49,212 bases of DNA from GCA-2732805 sp964516605 (GTDB taxonomy: Bacteria; Pseudomonadota; Gammaproteobacteria; Coxiellales; Coxiellaceae), in the NCBI GenBank assembly GCA_964516605.1, contig CAZFAA010000006.1, forward strand, positions 1 through 49,212, read 5' to 3'. The stretch's first letter is position 1. Each line of letters opens with the position of its first letter. Of the stretch, positions 25,117-33,492 are shown piece after piece. Under the pieces are notes generated by a model. The model made no database searches, was not told the DNA's origin, and worked only from the letters and a program-made list of their open reading frames with translations. Both the position numbers and the translations under genes were made by a program.

Positions 25117-25545
25117 GTGTTCGGTTACAAACGGATTCTTATTGCGACAGACCTATCACAAAAAGGCCAGAACATGCTGGAAAAAGCATTGAGCATGGCT
25201 CAAGCTCGAGATGCGGAGTGTTATATTATTCACGTGATAGAGCATTTTCCAATCGCATATGAAGGTGAGTTTTCGATACCTATGGACATGGATGCTGAGC
25301 AAAAAATTGAAATACACGCGATGACTATTTTGCAAAAAATAGCCAATACCTATCGATTGAATAAGCGGCATATCACATTGGCCAAGGGTTCGGTTAAGGC
25401 AGAAGTGACGCAGTTGGCGCAAAAAATCAAAGCCGATTTAATTGTGGTCGGCTCTCATGGACATAGTGCGATAGACTTATTGCTTGGTTCGCGTGCTAAT
25501 GCTATTTTACATCACGCCCAATGTGATGTGTGGGTTTTAAAATAG
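25117..25545 (+). CDS. Universal stress protein (UspA family)
   Basis: 142 residues, one Usp domain. GTG start at 25117 with TAAGGAG upstream. The nucleotide-binding fingerprint G-2x-G-9x-G-S/T is seen as VGSHGHSAIDLLLGSRAN near the C-terminus, and the N-terminal KRILIATDLS holds the adenine-contacting Asp. Members bind ATP and act in stress survival by mechanisms that vary. It stands alone between rsmA and the S49 peptidase gene, 13 bases before the latter, so the two may share a transcript. Confidence 0.9.
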   Translation: MFGYKRILIATDLSQKGQNMLEKALSMAQARDAECYIIHVIEHFPIAYEGEFSIPMDMDAEQKIEIHAMTILQKIANTYRLNKRHITLAKGSVKAEVTQLAQKIKADLIVVGSHGHSAIDLLLGSRANAILHHAQCDVWVLK

Positions 25546-25558
25546 GATAGGATAGGAT

Positions 25559-26506
25559 ATGGCTCACAATGCACCTAATACAGATTTTCAAAATACGTTA
25601 GTCGAAGCGCTGATCGCAGAGCGCCGTTCTGATCGGCGCTGGAAAATTTTTCGCTCATTATTGTGGGTGTGCGTAGTGTTATTCTGTTTCCTTTTGATTT
25701 ATTTTTCAGGCAGCTCCTCTTCAGTAGACACGCTGGCAGGTAAGTCCTATGTTTCATTGATTCGTCTAAATGGTGTCATTATGCCAGGCACCCGCTTTTC
25801 GGCAGACAATGTCATACCGCAATTAAATAGAGCGTTTGCAGATAGAAATTCAAAAGGAGTGATATTGGTAATTAACTCTCCAGGCGGCAGCCCAGTTCAA
25901 GCTGGTATTATTCACGATCGTATTGAATACTTAAAAAAGCGCTATCATAAAAAAGTAATGGTGCTGGGACAGGATGTGTTGGCATCGGGAGCGTATCTTA
26001 TTGCAACAGCTGCAGATAGCATTTTTGTGCATCAAGATACGCTGACCGGTTCCATAGGTGTCATCATGAGTGGTTTTGGATTTACCGATGCCATTCAAAA
26101 ATTAGGTATCACGCGTCGTGTTTTTACAGCAGGAAAAAATAAAGACCGTTTAGATCCTTTTACGCCCCTCACACCGAGTGATCGAGCTAAGATTGCGGTA
26201 TTACTGGATAATGTGCATCAGCATTTTATTAAAGATGTAATCGATGGGCGACGTGGAAAATTGCATGGTGATTTCTCTGAGCTTTTTTCCGGTGATTTTT
26301 GGGATGGTACGCATGCGACACAATTGGGTATTGTTGATGGTACAGGCAATTTATGGGAGCTTATGCAAACACAATTTGCGGTCATGCATTATCGTGATTA
26401 CAGTACGCACCCTACTTTTCTTGAATCGGTCTTAACAGGTGCTGAAACTAAACTAAATTTTTCTTTAAAAGGTAATGAAGCACCGTTACAGGCTATTCTA
26501 AATTAA
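25559..26506 (+). CDS. sppA: S49 family signal peptide peptidase (SppA-like)
   Basis: 315 residues, the short single-domain SppA form (E. coli SppA is a 618-residue duplication). One N-terminal transmembrane helix (about 35-55) places the peptidase domain in the periplasm. Catalytic features: LASGAYLIATAAD with the nucleophile Ser, and the Lys in FTAGKNKDRLDPF. INSPGGSPVQAG is the oxyanion-like region. It degrades cleaved signal peptides or membrane-protein fragments. The RBS area is a tandem AGGAT repeat just before the ATG. The 3' end converges on the PEKTA-repeat gene. Confidence 0.92.
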   Translation: MAHNAPNTDFQNTLVEALIAERRSDRRWKIFRSLLWVCVVLFCFLLIYFSGSSSSVDTLAGKSYVSLIRLNGVIMPGTRFSADNVIPQLNRAFADRNSKGVILVINSPGGSPVQAGIIHDRIEYLKKRYHKKVMVLGQDVLASGAYLIATAADSIFVHQDTLTGSIGVIMSGFGFTDAIQKLGITRRVFTAGKNKDRLDPFTPLTPSDRAKIAVLLDNVHQHFIKDVIDGRRGKLHGDFSELFSGDFWDGTHATQLGIVDGTGNLWELMQTQFAVMHYRDYSTHPTFLESVLTGAETKLNFSLKGNEAPLQAILN

Positions 26507-26528
26507 TTTAATCCACAGCTATTACCAA

Positions 26529-27849
26529 TTAACGCATGTGCACCACAGCCATGTCTGGCGAATTTGCTGGTGCAGTCNNNNNNNNNNNNNNNNNNNNNNN
26601 NNNNNNNNNNNNNNNNNNNNNNNNNNNNNNNNNNNNNNNNNNNNNNNNNNNNNNNNNNNNNNNNNNNNNNNNNNNNNTTTTCAGGTGCAGTCTTTTCAGG
26701 TGCAGTCTTTTCAGGTGCAGTCTTTTCAGGTGCAGTCTTTTCAGGTGGTTTTATTTCCTTCCACAAGCAGACATTTTTTGCTGCGCCGATTGAAGGAGTG
26801 GCGGTTTTCTTTTTATTAATAGTATTGAGGTAGGTGCTTGCTTGCTGCATAGCGTTTTCTAGGAATTTGAGGGGTGATAATAGGGCGCACAGAATTAAGC
26901 GCGGCACTATCACTAAAGCGAGTGCTAAGTGCAGACAGAATTGTATGACACCTTTGACAGCCCAGTGCAAACTACTGTTGGCAACGCGTTCGCTGGTGTG
27001 CTCGAGTATTGCATCTGCACTGGCTAATGGGGCCTCAACGGTTACTTTCAGAAAACCTTTCAGGCTGTATACAATCCATAGCACTAATATCATCCCAGGT
27101 GAGAGCATTAGCAGACCCGTTATGATCATGTCCGTGAAGGTTAGATCATCAGCACTCTTAGGGTCGGAATGTATAAAAAAAGAATTAAATTCGTAGTAAG
27201 CGCTATAGTAATCCCACCACTTTTTAGGCGGTAAACCACATGTATAGCGTGGGATGTCACAGATCTCATCCCATGCATCAGTAATTCGGATTGCCAGTGT
27301 ATAGTCCATGCAAACAGTAGCTGGCGGTTTGCCAAGACGTATGAATTCTATTGCTGTAACCACTGCTTCTTCGGGTGTTTCATGAGAAGATTTAAACACA
27401 TGTTGGCGCTTTGCATCGTATATGAGAAATGAATTTTTATCAGGGCCAAGCATAACTATTTTGTAGCGTATGCCATCTGGCATGTGAGGATTGATTGTAT
27501 AGGCTTCGTTGCCATCATTAGATAGCTCATGTAAAGCAAACTCTGTAGACAGCATAACTCCATTATGAAATATGATGTGTTTATTTTTTTTTATTGTTTT
27601 TAAAAGAAGATGAGCTAGGGATGTTCGGAGTGAGGAAGGTAGTTGATGGGGAAGCAGTTCTGGCATTGTGGTGGTGGCAAGAAATTCATTCGTGATCTTT
27701 GTAGCGTATGATGTATCTTGCGGCGGAAGAAAAATAAATTGGATTGCTGCGTGTATGGCATTCTCATCATCCTTGCCCAGATTTTTCAGGAGAGTATCCA
27801 TCAGGGAATTTGCAGTTAGTGCTTGTAGTGATAGTGGTGTATTCCCCAT
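26529..27849 (-). CDS. Membrane protein with PEKTA tandem repeat, effector-like; interrupted by assembly gap
   Basis: About 390 residues are read from the ATG at 27849 up to the gap. The N-terminal 230 residues look soluble. Two hydrophobic segments follow (about 238-262 and 300-328). A Lys-rich linker leads into PEKTA repeats from residue 369, encoded by identical 15-base units. The 100-N run (26578-26677) falls inside this array. Bases left of the gap continue the same 15-base register as TAPA, and in that frame the protein ends NSPDMAVVHMR with a stop at 26529. The listed span is not divisible by three because the gap length is a placeholder. No family recognised. Cytoplasmic N-terminus, membrane hairpin and repeat tail resemble Legionellales effectors; this is inference. 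Confidence 0.6.
26578..26677. other. 100-N assembly gap
   Basis: Exactly 100 undetermined bases, the conventional placeholder for a scaffold gap of unknown size. Both flanks carry the 15-base repeat, so the gap is very likely a collapsed or unresolved tandem array. Confidence 0.97.
26678..26746 (-). repeat. 15-bp tandem repeat array encoding PEKTA
   Basis: Four consecutive identical copies of a unit reading TCAGGTGCAGTCTTT on the plus strand, with partial units at both ends. A degenerate copy, TTTGCTGGTGCAGTC, lies on the far side of the gap at 26563-26577. Confidence 0.9.
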
Positions 27850-27856
27850 CTGCGAC

Positions 27857-27885
27857 AGTCTAAATTTTATACTTTATTTTGTCAA
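27857..27885 (-). promoter_or_regulatory. Sigma-70 promoter for a probable leaderless mRNA
   Basis: On the minus strand, TTGACA (plus 27880-27885), a 17-base spacer and TAGACT (plus 27857-27862). Transcription would start within a base or two of the ATG at 27849, and there is no RBS, so the PEKTA-repeat gene may be translated from a leaderless message. Confidence 0.55.
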
Positions 27886-27923
27886 CAGTGGCATGTTGTT
27901 TGCCTACGAAGAATAAATGCGTG

Positions 27924-28412
27924 TTACGTTTTCTTTTGCAAAGTCAAAAAAGTATAGTTAAAAGGATTTTCAGCGTTTTTTGTATGAAATTCCTCTTGTA
28001 CAGTATTCCAATCATCACGTGACCATGCTCGAGGGAAATAGGCATCACCTTTTAATTCTGTATCAATGATAGTGAGGTAAAGCATATCGGCTTTGGAAAT
28101 GGTTTGTTCGTACAGGGTGGCGCCACCAATGATTATCGTCTCCGGCTCATTTTGCGTTGCTTGTAATGCCTCATCAATAGAAGCATACACTTCGCAGGCA
28201 GGGATGATGAGATTAGTTTGGCGTGACACAATGATATTGCGTCGTTTTGGCAAAGGACGGCCGATGCTCTCAAATGTATTACGCCCCATAATAACTGGTT
28301 TATGTAAGGTGAGCGCTTTGAAATGTTTTAAATCGGCGGGTAAGTGCCACGGTAGCTGGTTATCATGACCAATAACATAATTTTTTGATAAGGCGGCAAT
28401 CAGTGAAAGCAT
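27924..28412 (-). CDS. folA: Dihydrofolate reductase
   Basis: 162 residues, normal length. Key features: LIAALSKNYVIGHDNQLPWHLP with the Trp and the substrate-binding loop, acidic Asp in ADLKHFKALT, VIMGRNTFESIGRPLP for NADPH binding, and IIIGGATLYEQ. It reduces dihydrofolate to tetrahydrofolate and is the trimethoprim target. It stands downstream of mrcA on the same strand (45 bases apart) with no evident partner gene. Confidence 0.97.
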   Translation of the reverse strand: MLSLIAALSKNYVIGHDNQLPWHLPADLKHFKALTLHKPVIMGRNTFESIGRPLPKRRNIIVSRQTNLIIPACEVYASIDEALQATQNEPETIIIGGATLYEQTISKADMLYLTIIDTELKGDAYFPRAWSRDDWNTVQEEFHTKNAENPFNYTFLTLQKKT

Positions 28413-28457
28413 GTGCGCAGTCTAACGAAAAAAACGCATGCGCTGCAATAGGAATAT

Positions 28458-30890
28458 TTAGAATAAGGGGCTGTCGCTACCACCACCCGCACTGGCTTGC
28501 GCCGCAGGCGCTGTGTTACTACCATCACTGCTTGTAGCCGTGCTACCCGGAGTGGTTTGGTCAGATGCAGAAGCTGCTTGCGCATAGCTTGATGGTACAG
28601 AACCTGCTGTGAATTGTTCGAAAACCACATTTCTGTCATCAGGTGGTGCGAGTAAGCCATTTTTTGCATCAATACGTGCTGTTACAATTCCAGGTGGTTC
28701 GGCCATAGCATCAGGAGGTGTCCCTTGTAATGCGGCGCGCATAAAATTCATCCAAATAGGCAATGCGGCGCGTGCACCGTGCTCGTTTAGCGAGGTTAAG
28801 TCATCAAACCCAATCCACACAGATGTCAGCAAATGGCTGTTAAATCCCGTAAACCAGGCATCAACCAGTTTATTAGTACTACCCGTTTTACCAGCCAAAT
28901 CCGTACGATTTAATGCGCGCGCAGCCCCCGCTGTCCCTTGGGTGATGACGCTTTCCATGGCGTTATACATTAGATAGGCTGTTTGCGGTGAGAGTACGCG
29001 TGGTGCTGTATTCACAGGAAGCGTGGTGCCAAAACAATTAGTACAGGCTATTTTTGCATTTTGTTGATAAATGACTTTGCCATTTTCATCGGTTACTTTT
29101 TCGATGAAAAAAGGTGTGACCTTAAAGCCACCATTAGCGAAAACTGTGTAGCCTGCTGCCATTTGTAAGGGGGTAACGGTACCGCTACCTAATGCTAGAG
29201 AAAGTGTATGAGGTAATTGATCCGGGTCAAACCCAAAACGCTTCACATACTTTAGCGTGTATTTTAGTGTGATAGCACGCAGTAAGCGAATCGATGCAAG
29301 GTTCATGGATTCGGCCAGAGCGACTCTTAAGCGTGTCGGACCATAAAATTTATTCGTGTCATTATGCGGACGCCACAGCGAATTTTCACCTGACTCATCT
29401 TCAATGACGATGGGTGCATCGATAATAATGCTGGCCAACGTGTAGCCTTTATCGAGTGCAGCAGCGTAAAAAAATGGTTTGAATCCAGAGCCAGGTTGGC
29501 GTTCTGCTTGTGTGGCGCGGTTGAAGTTACTGGCCGCATAATCGAAGCCACCCGATAAAGCTAAGATAGCCCCATTTTGTGGGTCCATCGAAACAATAGC
29601 ACCTTGGACTTTTGGTAATTGTGTCAGCACCCATTGACCATTATTTTGAGTGATCCAAATTTGGTCGCCGGGGCGCGCAATTTGTGCGGCATCTGTTGGC
29701 AAGGCTCCTACAAAACCGTGATCCAGCTGTGCTCGCGCCCACCACAGGCCAGACCAGGGGATCGTAACAGTAGTACCACCGGCAGTCAGAACTTTCATTG
29801 AATCAGGTTGATCTTCCAAAACCGCAGCAGGGGTTAAGTGTGCAGGATGACCTAATGCCTCTAATTTTTGTTGCCACGCTTGAAGATCCGCTGTGGTGGG
29901 GTCACCAAAATTAACCGTTGGGTGGCGGTAGCCATGGCGCTGTGTGTAAGCGAGTAAACCATTTTGTAGAGCACTGTCAGCATTTTGTTGTAAGTTGGGA
30001 GTAAGAGTTGTGTAGACGGATAAACCTGCAGTATACGCATTTTCGCCAAAGTCTGAAAAAATCACACGCCGCACCATTTCAGCAAAATAGGGTGCGCTTA
30101 CTTGTACGCGTTGTCCGTGTAATGAAGCACCCAGTGGTGCTTTGATCGCTTCATCGTATTGTTGCTCTGTAATAAAATGCACTTCTTTCATGCGCCATAA
30201 TACATGGTCACGCCGTTTTAAAGCTTGAGCTGGATTATTGATCGGATTGTTGCGTGAGGGTGATTGAGGTAAGCCTGCAATCATCGCCATCTCAGGTAAT
30301 GTGAGCTCACTGAGTGATTTGCCATAATACACTTGTGCCGCTGCGGCTACGCCATAAGCGCGTTTACCAAAATAAACTTTATTTAGATACAGTTCGAGCA
30401 CTTTGTCTTTGCTGAGTTCTTTGTCGATTTTTAGCGCTAACAAGATTTCTTTTATCTTACGAGAATATGTTTTTTTGCTGGATAAAAAGAAATTACGTGC
30501 CACTTGCATGGTAATGGTTGACGCGCCTTCGACTTTTCGACCGGTTGCCACAACAGCAACACTGGCACGGACAATGCCGATGAAATCAACGCCGGGGTGA
30601 TCATAATAGCGCGCATCTTCGGTGGCGAGTACGGCTTTAATGAGCAGTGGTGGAATTTCATTGAGTGATACAGGTGTGCGGCGTAATGAGCCATAGGTGG
30701 CAATGAGCTGCCCATCACGAGAGTAAATTCTTAAAGGGACCTGCATGTGTGCGTCTTTAAGCACGGTGACGTTGGGAAGCTGGAATTCAAGGTAAGTGTA
30801 GGCTGCGCCCAGCAGCAAGGCGAGCATCACTATTAAAGCTAACAATGCCCAGAAGCAGTACGTTATAAACTTTGAAAAATGTTTTATCAA
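28458..30890 (-). CDS. mrcA: Penicillin-binding protein 1A (bifunctional transglycosylase/transpeptidase)
   Basis: 810 residues. N-terminal membrane anchor (about 8-33). Transglycosylase domain (about 60-230) with catalytic Glu in ATEDARYYDHPG (Glu 91) and EGASTITMQ. Transpeptidase motifs are SGFK (Ser 468, Lys 471), SMN (528-530) and KTG (668-670). The C-terminal tail is Ser, Ala and Gly rich and probably disordered. It polymerises and cross-links peptidoglycan at the inner membrane. The start appears to be TTG at 30890: no ATG or GTG in frame lies upstream, and a later start would remove the anchor. lpxA is 54 bases upstream in the same direction. Confidence 0.95.
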   Translation of the reverse strand: MIKHFSKFITYCFWALLALIVMLALLLGAAYTYLEFQLPNVTVLKDAHMQVPLRIYSRDGQLIATYGSLRRTPVSLNEIPPLLIKAVLATEDARYYDHPGVDFIGIVRASVAVVATGRKVEGASTITMQVARNFFLSSKKTYSRKIKEILLALKIDKELSKDKVLELYLNKVYFGKRAYGVAAAAQVYYGKSLSELTLPEMAMIAGLPQSPSRNNPINNPAQALKRRDHVLWRMKEVHFITEQQYDEAIKAPLGASLHGQRVQVSAPYFAEMVRRVIFSDFGENAYTAGLSVYTTLTPNLQQNADSALQNGLLAYTQRHGYRHPTVNFGDPTTADLQAWQQKLEALGHPAHLTPAAVLEDQPDSMKVLTAGGTTVTIPWSGLWWARAQLDHGFVGALPTDAAQIARPGDQIWITQNNGQWVLTQLPKVQGAIVSMDPQNGAILALSGGFDYAASNFNRATQAERQPGSGFKPFFYAAALDKGYTLASIIIDAPIVIEDESGENSLWRPHNDTNKFYGPTRLRVALAESMNLASIRLLRAITLKYTLKYVKRFGFDPDQLPHTLSLALGSGTVTPLQMAAGYTVFANGGFKVTPFFIEKVTDENGKVIYQQNAKIACTNCFGTTLPVNTAPRVLSPQTAYLMYNAMESVITQGTAGAARALNRTDLAGKTGSTNKLVDAWFTGFNSHLLTSVWIGFDDLTSLNEHGARAALPIWMNFMRAALQGTPPDAMAEPPGIVTARIDAKNGLLAPPDDRNVVFEQFTAGSVPSSYAQAASASDQTTPGSTATSSDGSNTAPAAQASAGGGSDSPLF

Positions 30891-30944
30891 TGGATCGCAT
30901 CCAATTAGTGGCCTACTTCATCTAGAATACCGTGTGTAATGGTG

Positions 30945-31760
30945 CTAGTAAGGGCGTAAACAGCCTCTTAGGCTTTCTTCTTCAAAGAAACGTAAGAATA
31001 TTTGACCAGCACGAGAATGTCCATATTCATTTGCTTGGCGTACTTGGGCGGCTAATTCTACGACATTACCACGAGTGGCTAGGACCAGATGATACAGCTT
31101 TTTTAGATCTTGTAAATCATCTTGACCAAATCCAGCACGACGAATCCCGACCAGATTGAGTCCTTTAATCGTATTGCGCTCAAGCGCCATAACAAAAGGA
31201 GGTACATCATGTCCAATAGCGGCATTACCTGACACAATGCAGTATTCGCCAATGCGGATGAACTGATGGAACGCAGCGCCGCCGCCGAGAATACAATTGG
31301 ATTTAGCCACAATATGTCCTGCTAGCAGCACGCTATTGGCTAGAATAACGTTATCACCCACTATGCAATCGTGTGCTACATGCGAATTACCCATGAGTAG
31401 GCAGTTAGAGCCTACCCGTGTATAAGTGCCTTCGTGGCTAGCACGGTGAATTGTAACGCCTTCACGAATTTGTGTATTGGCACCAATGATCACGCCACTC
31501 ATTACTTTTGGATTGAATTTACGGTCTTGGTTGTCTCCGCCAACAACAGCGAAGCTATCGACAAATACGTTCTCTTTCAATATAGCAAAACGTTTTACCA
31601 TGGAATGGGCATTTAAAACACAGCCATCACCCACTTCTGCATAGTCTTCAACTATCGCAAAATGACCAATACGAACATTTCGACCAATTTTTGCTGTTTT
31701 AGCAACGATTGCGGTCGGCGCGATAACTGATTGTTCAATGCTGGTTGCCAACGTATCCAT
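30945..31760 (-). CDS. lpxA: LpxA-like UDP-N-acetylglucosamine acyltransferase
   Basis: 271 residues of left-handed beta-helix hexapeptide repeats, followed by a C-terminal helical region. GGDNQDRKF, IREGVTIHRAS, SHVAHDCIVGDNVILAN (catalytic His) and AIGHDVPPFVMA fit LpxA. LpxA transfers a 3-hydroxyacyl chain to UDP-GlcNAc, the first lipid A step. It is isolated from the usual lpxD-fabZ-lpxB genes, so it may be a second copy with different chain-length preference; that cannot be decided here. It is divergent from the pil cluster. Confidence 0.85.
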   Translation of the reverse strand: MDTLATSIEQSVIAPTAIVAKTAKIGRNVRIGHFAIVEDYAEVGDGCVLNAHSMVKRFAILKENVFVDSFAVVGGDNQDRKFNPKVMSGVIIGANTQIREGVTIHRASHEGTYTRVGSNCLLMGNSHVAHDCIVGDNVILANSVLLAGHIVAKSNCILGGGAAFHQFIRIGEYCIVSGNAAIGHDVPPFVMALERNTIKGLNLVGIRRAGFGQDDLQDLKKLYHLVLATRGNVVELAAQVRQANEYGHSRAGQIFLRFFEEESLRGCLRPY

Positions 31761-31896
31761 TAATAAAGTATCCCGGCTAGTTAAAAATTAAGAAATAGTA
31801 ACGTGTCTTATGTCTAAATGCAAAATTTGATAACAAGCCAATAGTACGGTTTGACACGGTATTGCAACCTAAAATAGGAATTGCCACACTCTGTGC

Positions 31897-32583
31897 ATGA
31901 TAATTGCAGGGTACACAACAGACGGGTTAAAGCAATGGATTACACCGGCCGGTGAGCGTGTGGAGCAGTGTGTGGGTAGAGTGCAAAAAATATATGTTGG
32001 TGTTGCAGTAGGGGAATTTTTTGCAAAAAGACTGTGGGTGGATGAAGGGCTCACTGATTTTGAGTGCTGTGTGTTTCTCAAAACAGTTTTTTCAGAGCAA
32101 GCGTTTTACAGTATGGATTATGAGACGATTGAGCGCGATAGTGGGCGGGTTCTGTTACATGCTTTTGCGCTGCACCAACCCGTGTTGCAAAAAAAAGTAA
32201 CTGCTATCGAAACAAATTTACACGGGCTTGGGCGCGCTTTGGATATGTTATTTCAACCCTTGTGTGCTTTTCAGTGTGTGAGCATTTATATGGATCATAT
32301 TTTGTTGAGTGTGCATCGTGATGCATGTGTTTATTATTTTACGCAAGAATTTTTCAGTGATTATTCAAGCATTGTGCATGCCATGCGTATCGTCATGGAA
32401 CGTTATTATGCAGCAGAACCGTTGGAGATTTCACGTTGTTTCTATATGAATTTTTCAGGTAAAAGAGAATTTGAGTACGATTCAAATCACCCTTTTGATG
32501 CTCCAGTTACTTGCGTTAATTCAGAGTGGTTAAAATGGTTGATTCCTTATGGATTGGCTTGTCGAGGAATACAACGTGATTGA
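31897..32583 (+). CDS. Short PilM-like protein (type IV pilus/competence assembly), tentative
   Basis: 228 residues, much shorter than PilM (about 350). Motif support is weak: no clear actin-like phosphate loops. The call comes mainly from position as first gene of a pilN-pilO-pilQ series and from a soluble mixed alpha/beta composition rich in Cys, Tyr and Phe. PilM is a cytoplasmic actin-like platform that binds the N-terminus of PilN. The stop overlaps the proposed pilN GTG start by eight bases. It may be a degenerate PilM that keeps only the interaction half. Confidence 0.5.
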   Translation: MIIAGYTTDGLKQWITPAGERVEQCVGRVQKIYVGVAVGEFFAKRLWVDEGLTDFECCVFLKTVFSEQAFYSMDYETIERDSGRVLLHAFALHQPVLQKKVTAIETNLHGLGRALDMLFQPLCAFQCVSIYMDHILLSVHRDACVYYFTQEFFSDYSSIVHAMRIVMERYYAAEPLEISRCFYMNFSGKREFEYDSNHPFDAPVTCVNSEWLKWLIPYGLACRGIQRD

Positions 32584-33034
32584 TTTAAAGCGTTGGCGCG
32601 AACGCCAATTTTTTCACTACAGATTGCTTGCATTATGCATTATTAGCGGGTGCTATATGCTTACGTTTATGCCAGCGATGGTTTATTTATCACATATACA
32701 ACAGCAAAAAAAGACATTGTATGCCAAGCTTCAGGTAATCAGTGGCCATGAGCAGGTCATTAATAAAATGACGCCAGAGGGCTTGCTCGCAATAAATCAG
32801 CTGGTGTTCGCAAAGCGTCATTATGTGTTAGCGCTGGTGGATCGATTAGCCCGCATTCCCAGGGATGTGGTGTTGGTGAGATTAGAGTGCCGTAAACAAA
32901 TTTGTGAAGAGGATGTGTCGAGTGATCGATTGCAATCGTTAATGCGAGTGGCCACGCAGAATGAAGTAAAGGACTTAAAACAAGGAGGATGTCCACTATG
33001 TTATCACGCCAAGATAAACGTCATGTTGTCTTAA
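32576..33034 (+). CDS. PilN-like pilus assembly protein
   Basis: 152 residues from GTG 32576, preceded by GAGGA; an ATG nine codons upstream is less well placed. The N-terminal VIDLKRWRERQ resembles the INLLPWRE-type PilN motif that binds PilM. It is followed by one transmembrane helix (about 22-42), then a coiled-coil segment and a small periplasmic domain. PilN and PilO form the inner-membrane alignment complex of type IV pili and competence pseudopili. It overlaps pilO by 37 bases. Confidence 0.7.
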   Translation: MIDLKRWRERQFFHYRLLALCIISGCYMLTFMPAMVYLSHIQQQKKTLYAKLQVISGHEQVINKMTPEGLLAINQLVFAKRHYVLALVDRLARIPRDVVLVRLECRKQICEEDVSSDRLQSLMRVATQNEVKDLKQGGCPLCYHAKINVMLS

Positions 33035-33492
33035 TTTATACCCTTGGTTTTGTCATATTTTTAATTGCGTGTATCAGTATTTACAAAATTATTTATGAGC
33101 CTGCGCGCAGTGAGCTACTCGCATTGCATCGGCAATTGAGCGCACAGACGCCAGCTAATGTGGCTGGAGTAAACATTGGTTTTGGTGAATACGCTGTGTG
33201 GCAGAATGCAGTGTCTGATTCACAGAAACAAGTGTATCAAAAATTGATGAGCATGATTGGCAAAGCATCTTTGCAAGTACAAGAAATCCGTTTTGATGAG
33301 AAGCAAGCAGCTACACCATTTTATGAACTGCCTGTCTCTGTGAAAATAAGCGGTAATTTTACAAACCTTATGCATTTTTTTATTGCCCTGGCGAATGCGC
33401 ATATGGTTTTTAGTTTTGAACAATTAGCACTTGCTAAAACTGAGTCTTCCATACAGGCAGTATTGCAATTACGATTTAGGGTGTTACAGTGA
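32998..33492 (+). CDS. PilO-like pilus assembly protein
   Basis: 164 residues from the ATG at 32998; AAGGAGG nine bases upstream favours it over an ATG three codons earlier that abuts the RBS. Single N-terminal transmembrane helix (about 12-33). A periplasmic ferredoxin-like domain follows with ELPVSVKISGNFTNLMHFFIA, typical of PilO (the 'v.G.y..l..F...la' pattern). It pairs with PilN. No pilP gene follows; pilQ starts in a GTGA overlap with its stop. Confidence 0.75.
   Translation: MLSRQDKRHVVLIYTLGFVIFLIACISIYKIIYEPARSELLALHRQLSAQTPANVAGVNIGFGEYAVWQNAVSDSQKQVYQKLMSMIGKASLQVQEIRFDEKQAATPFYELPVSVKISGNFTNLMHFFIALANAHMVFSFEQLALAKTESSIQAVLQLRFRVLQ

Noticed and set aside
26503..26577. A reading of the tail as RHGCGAHALIGN, resembling the Cys motif of the OTU-like protein (DGHCGAHSVAN)
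   Set aside because: It appears only if the 100-N placeholder is taken literally. The 15-base repeat register on both sides of the gap puts this stretch in another frame, which ends at 26529.
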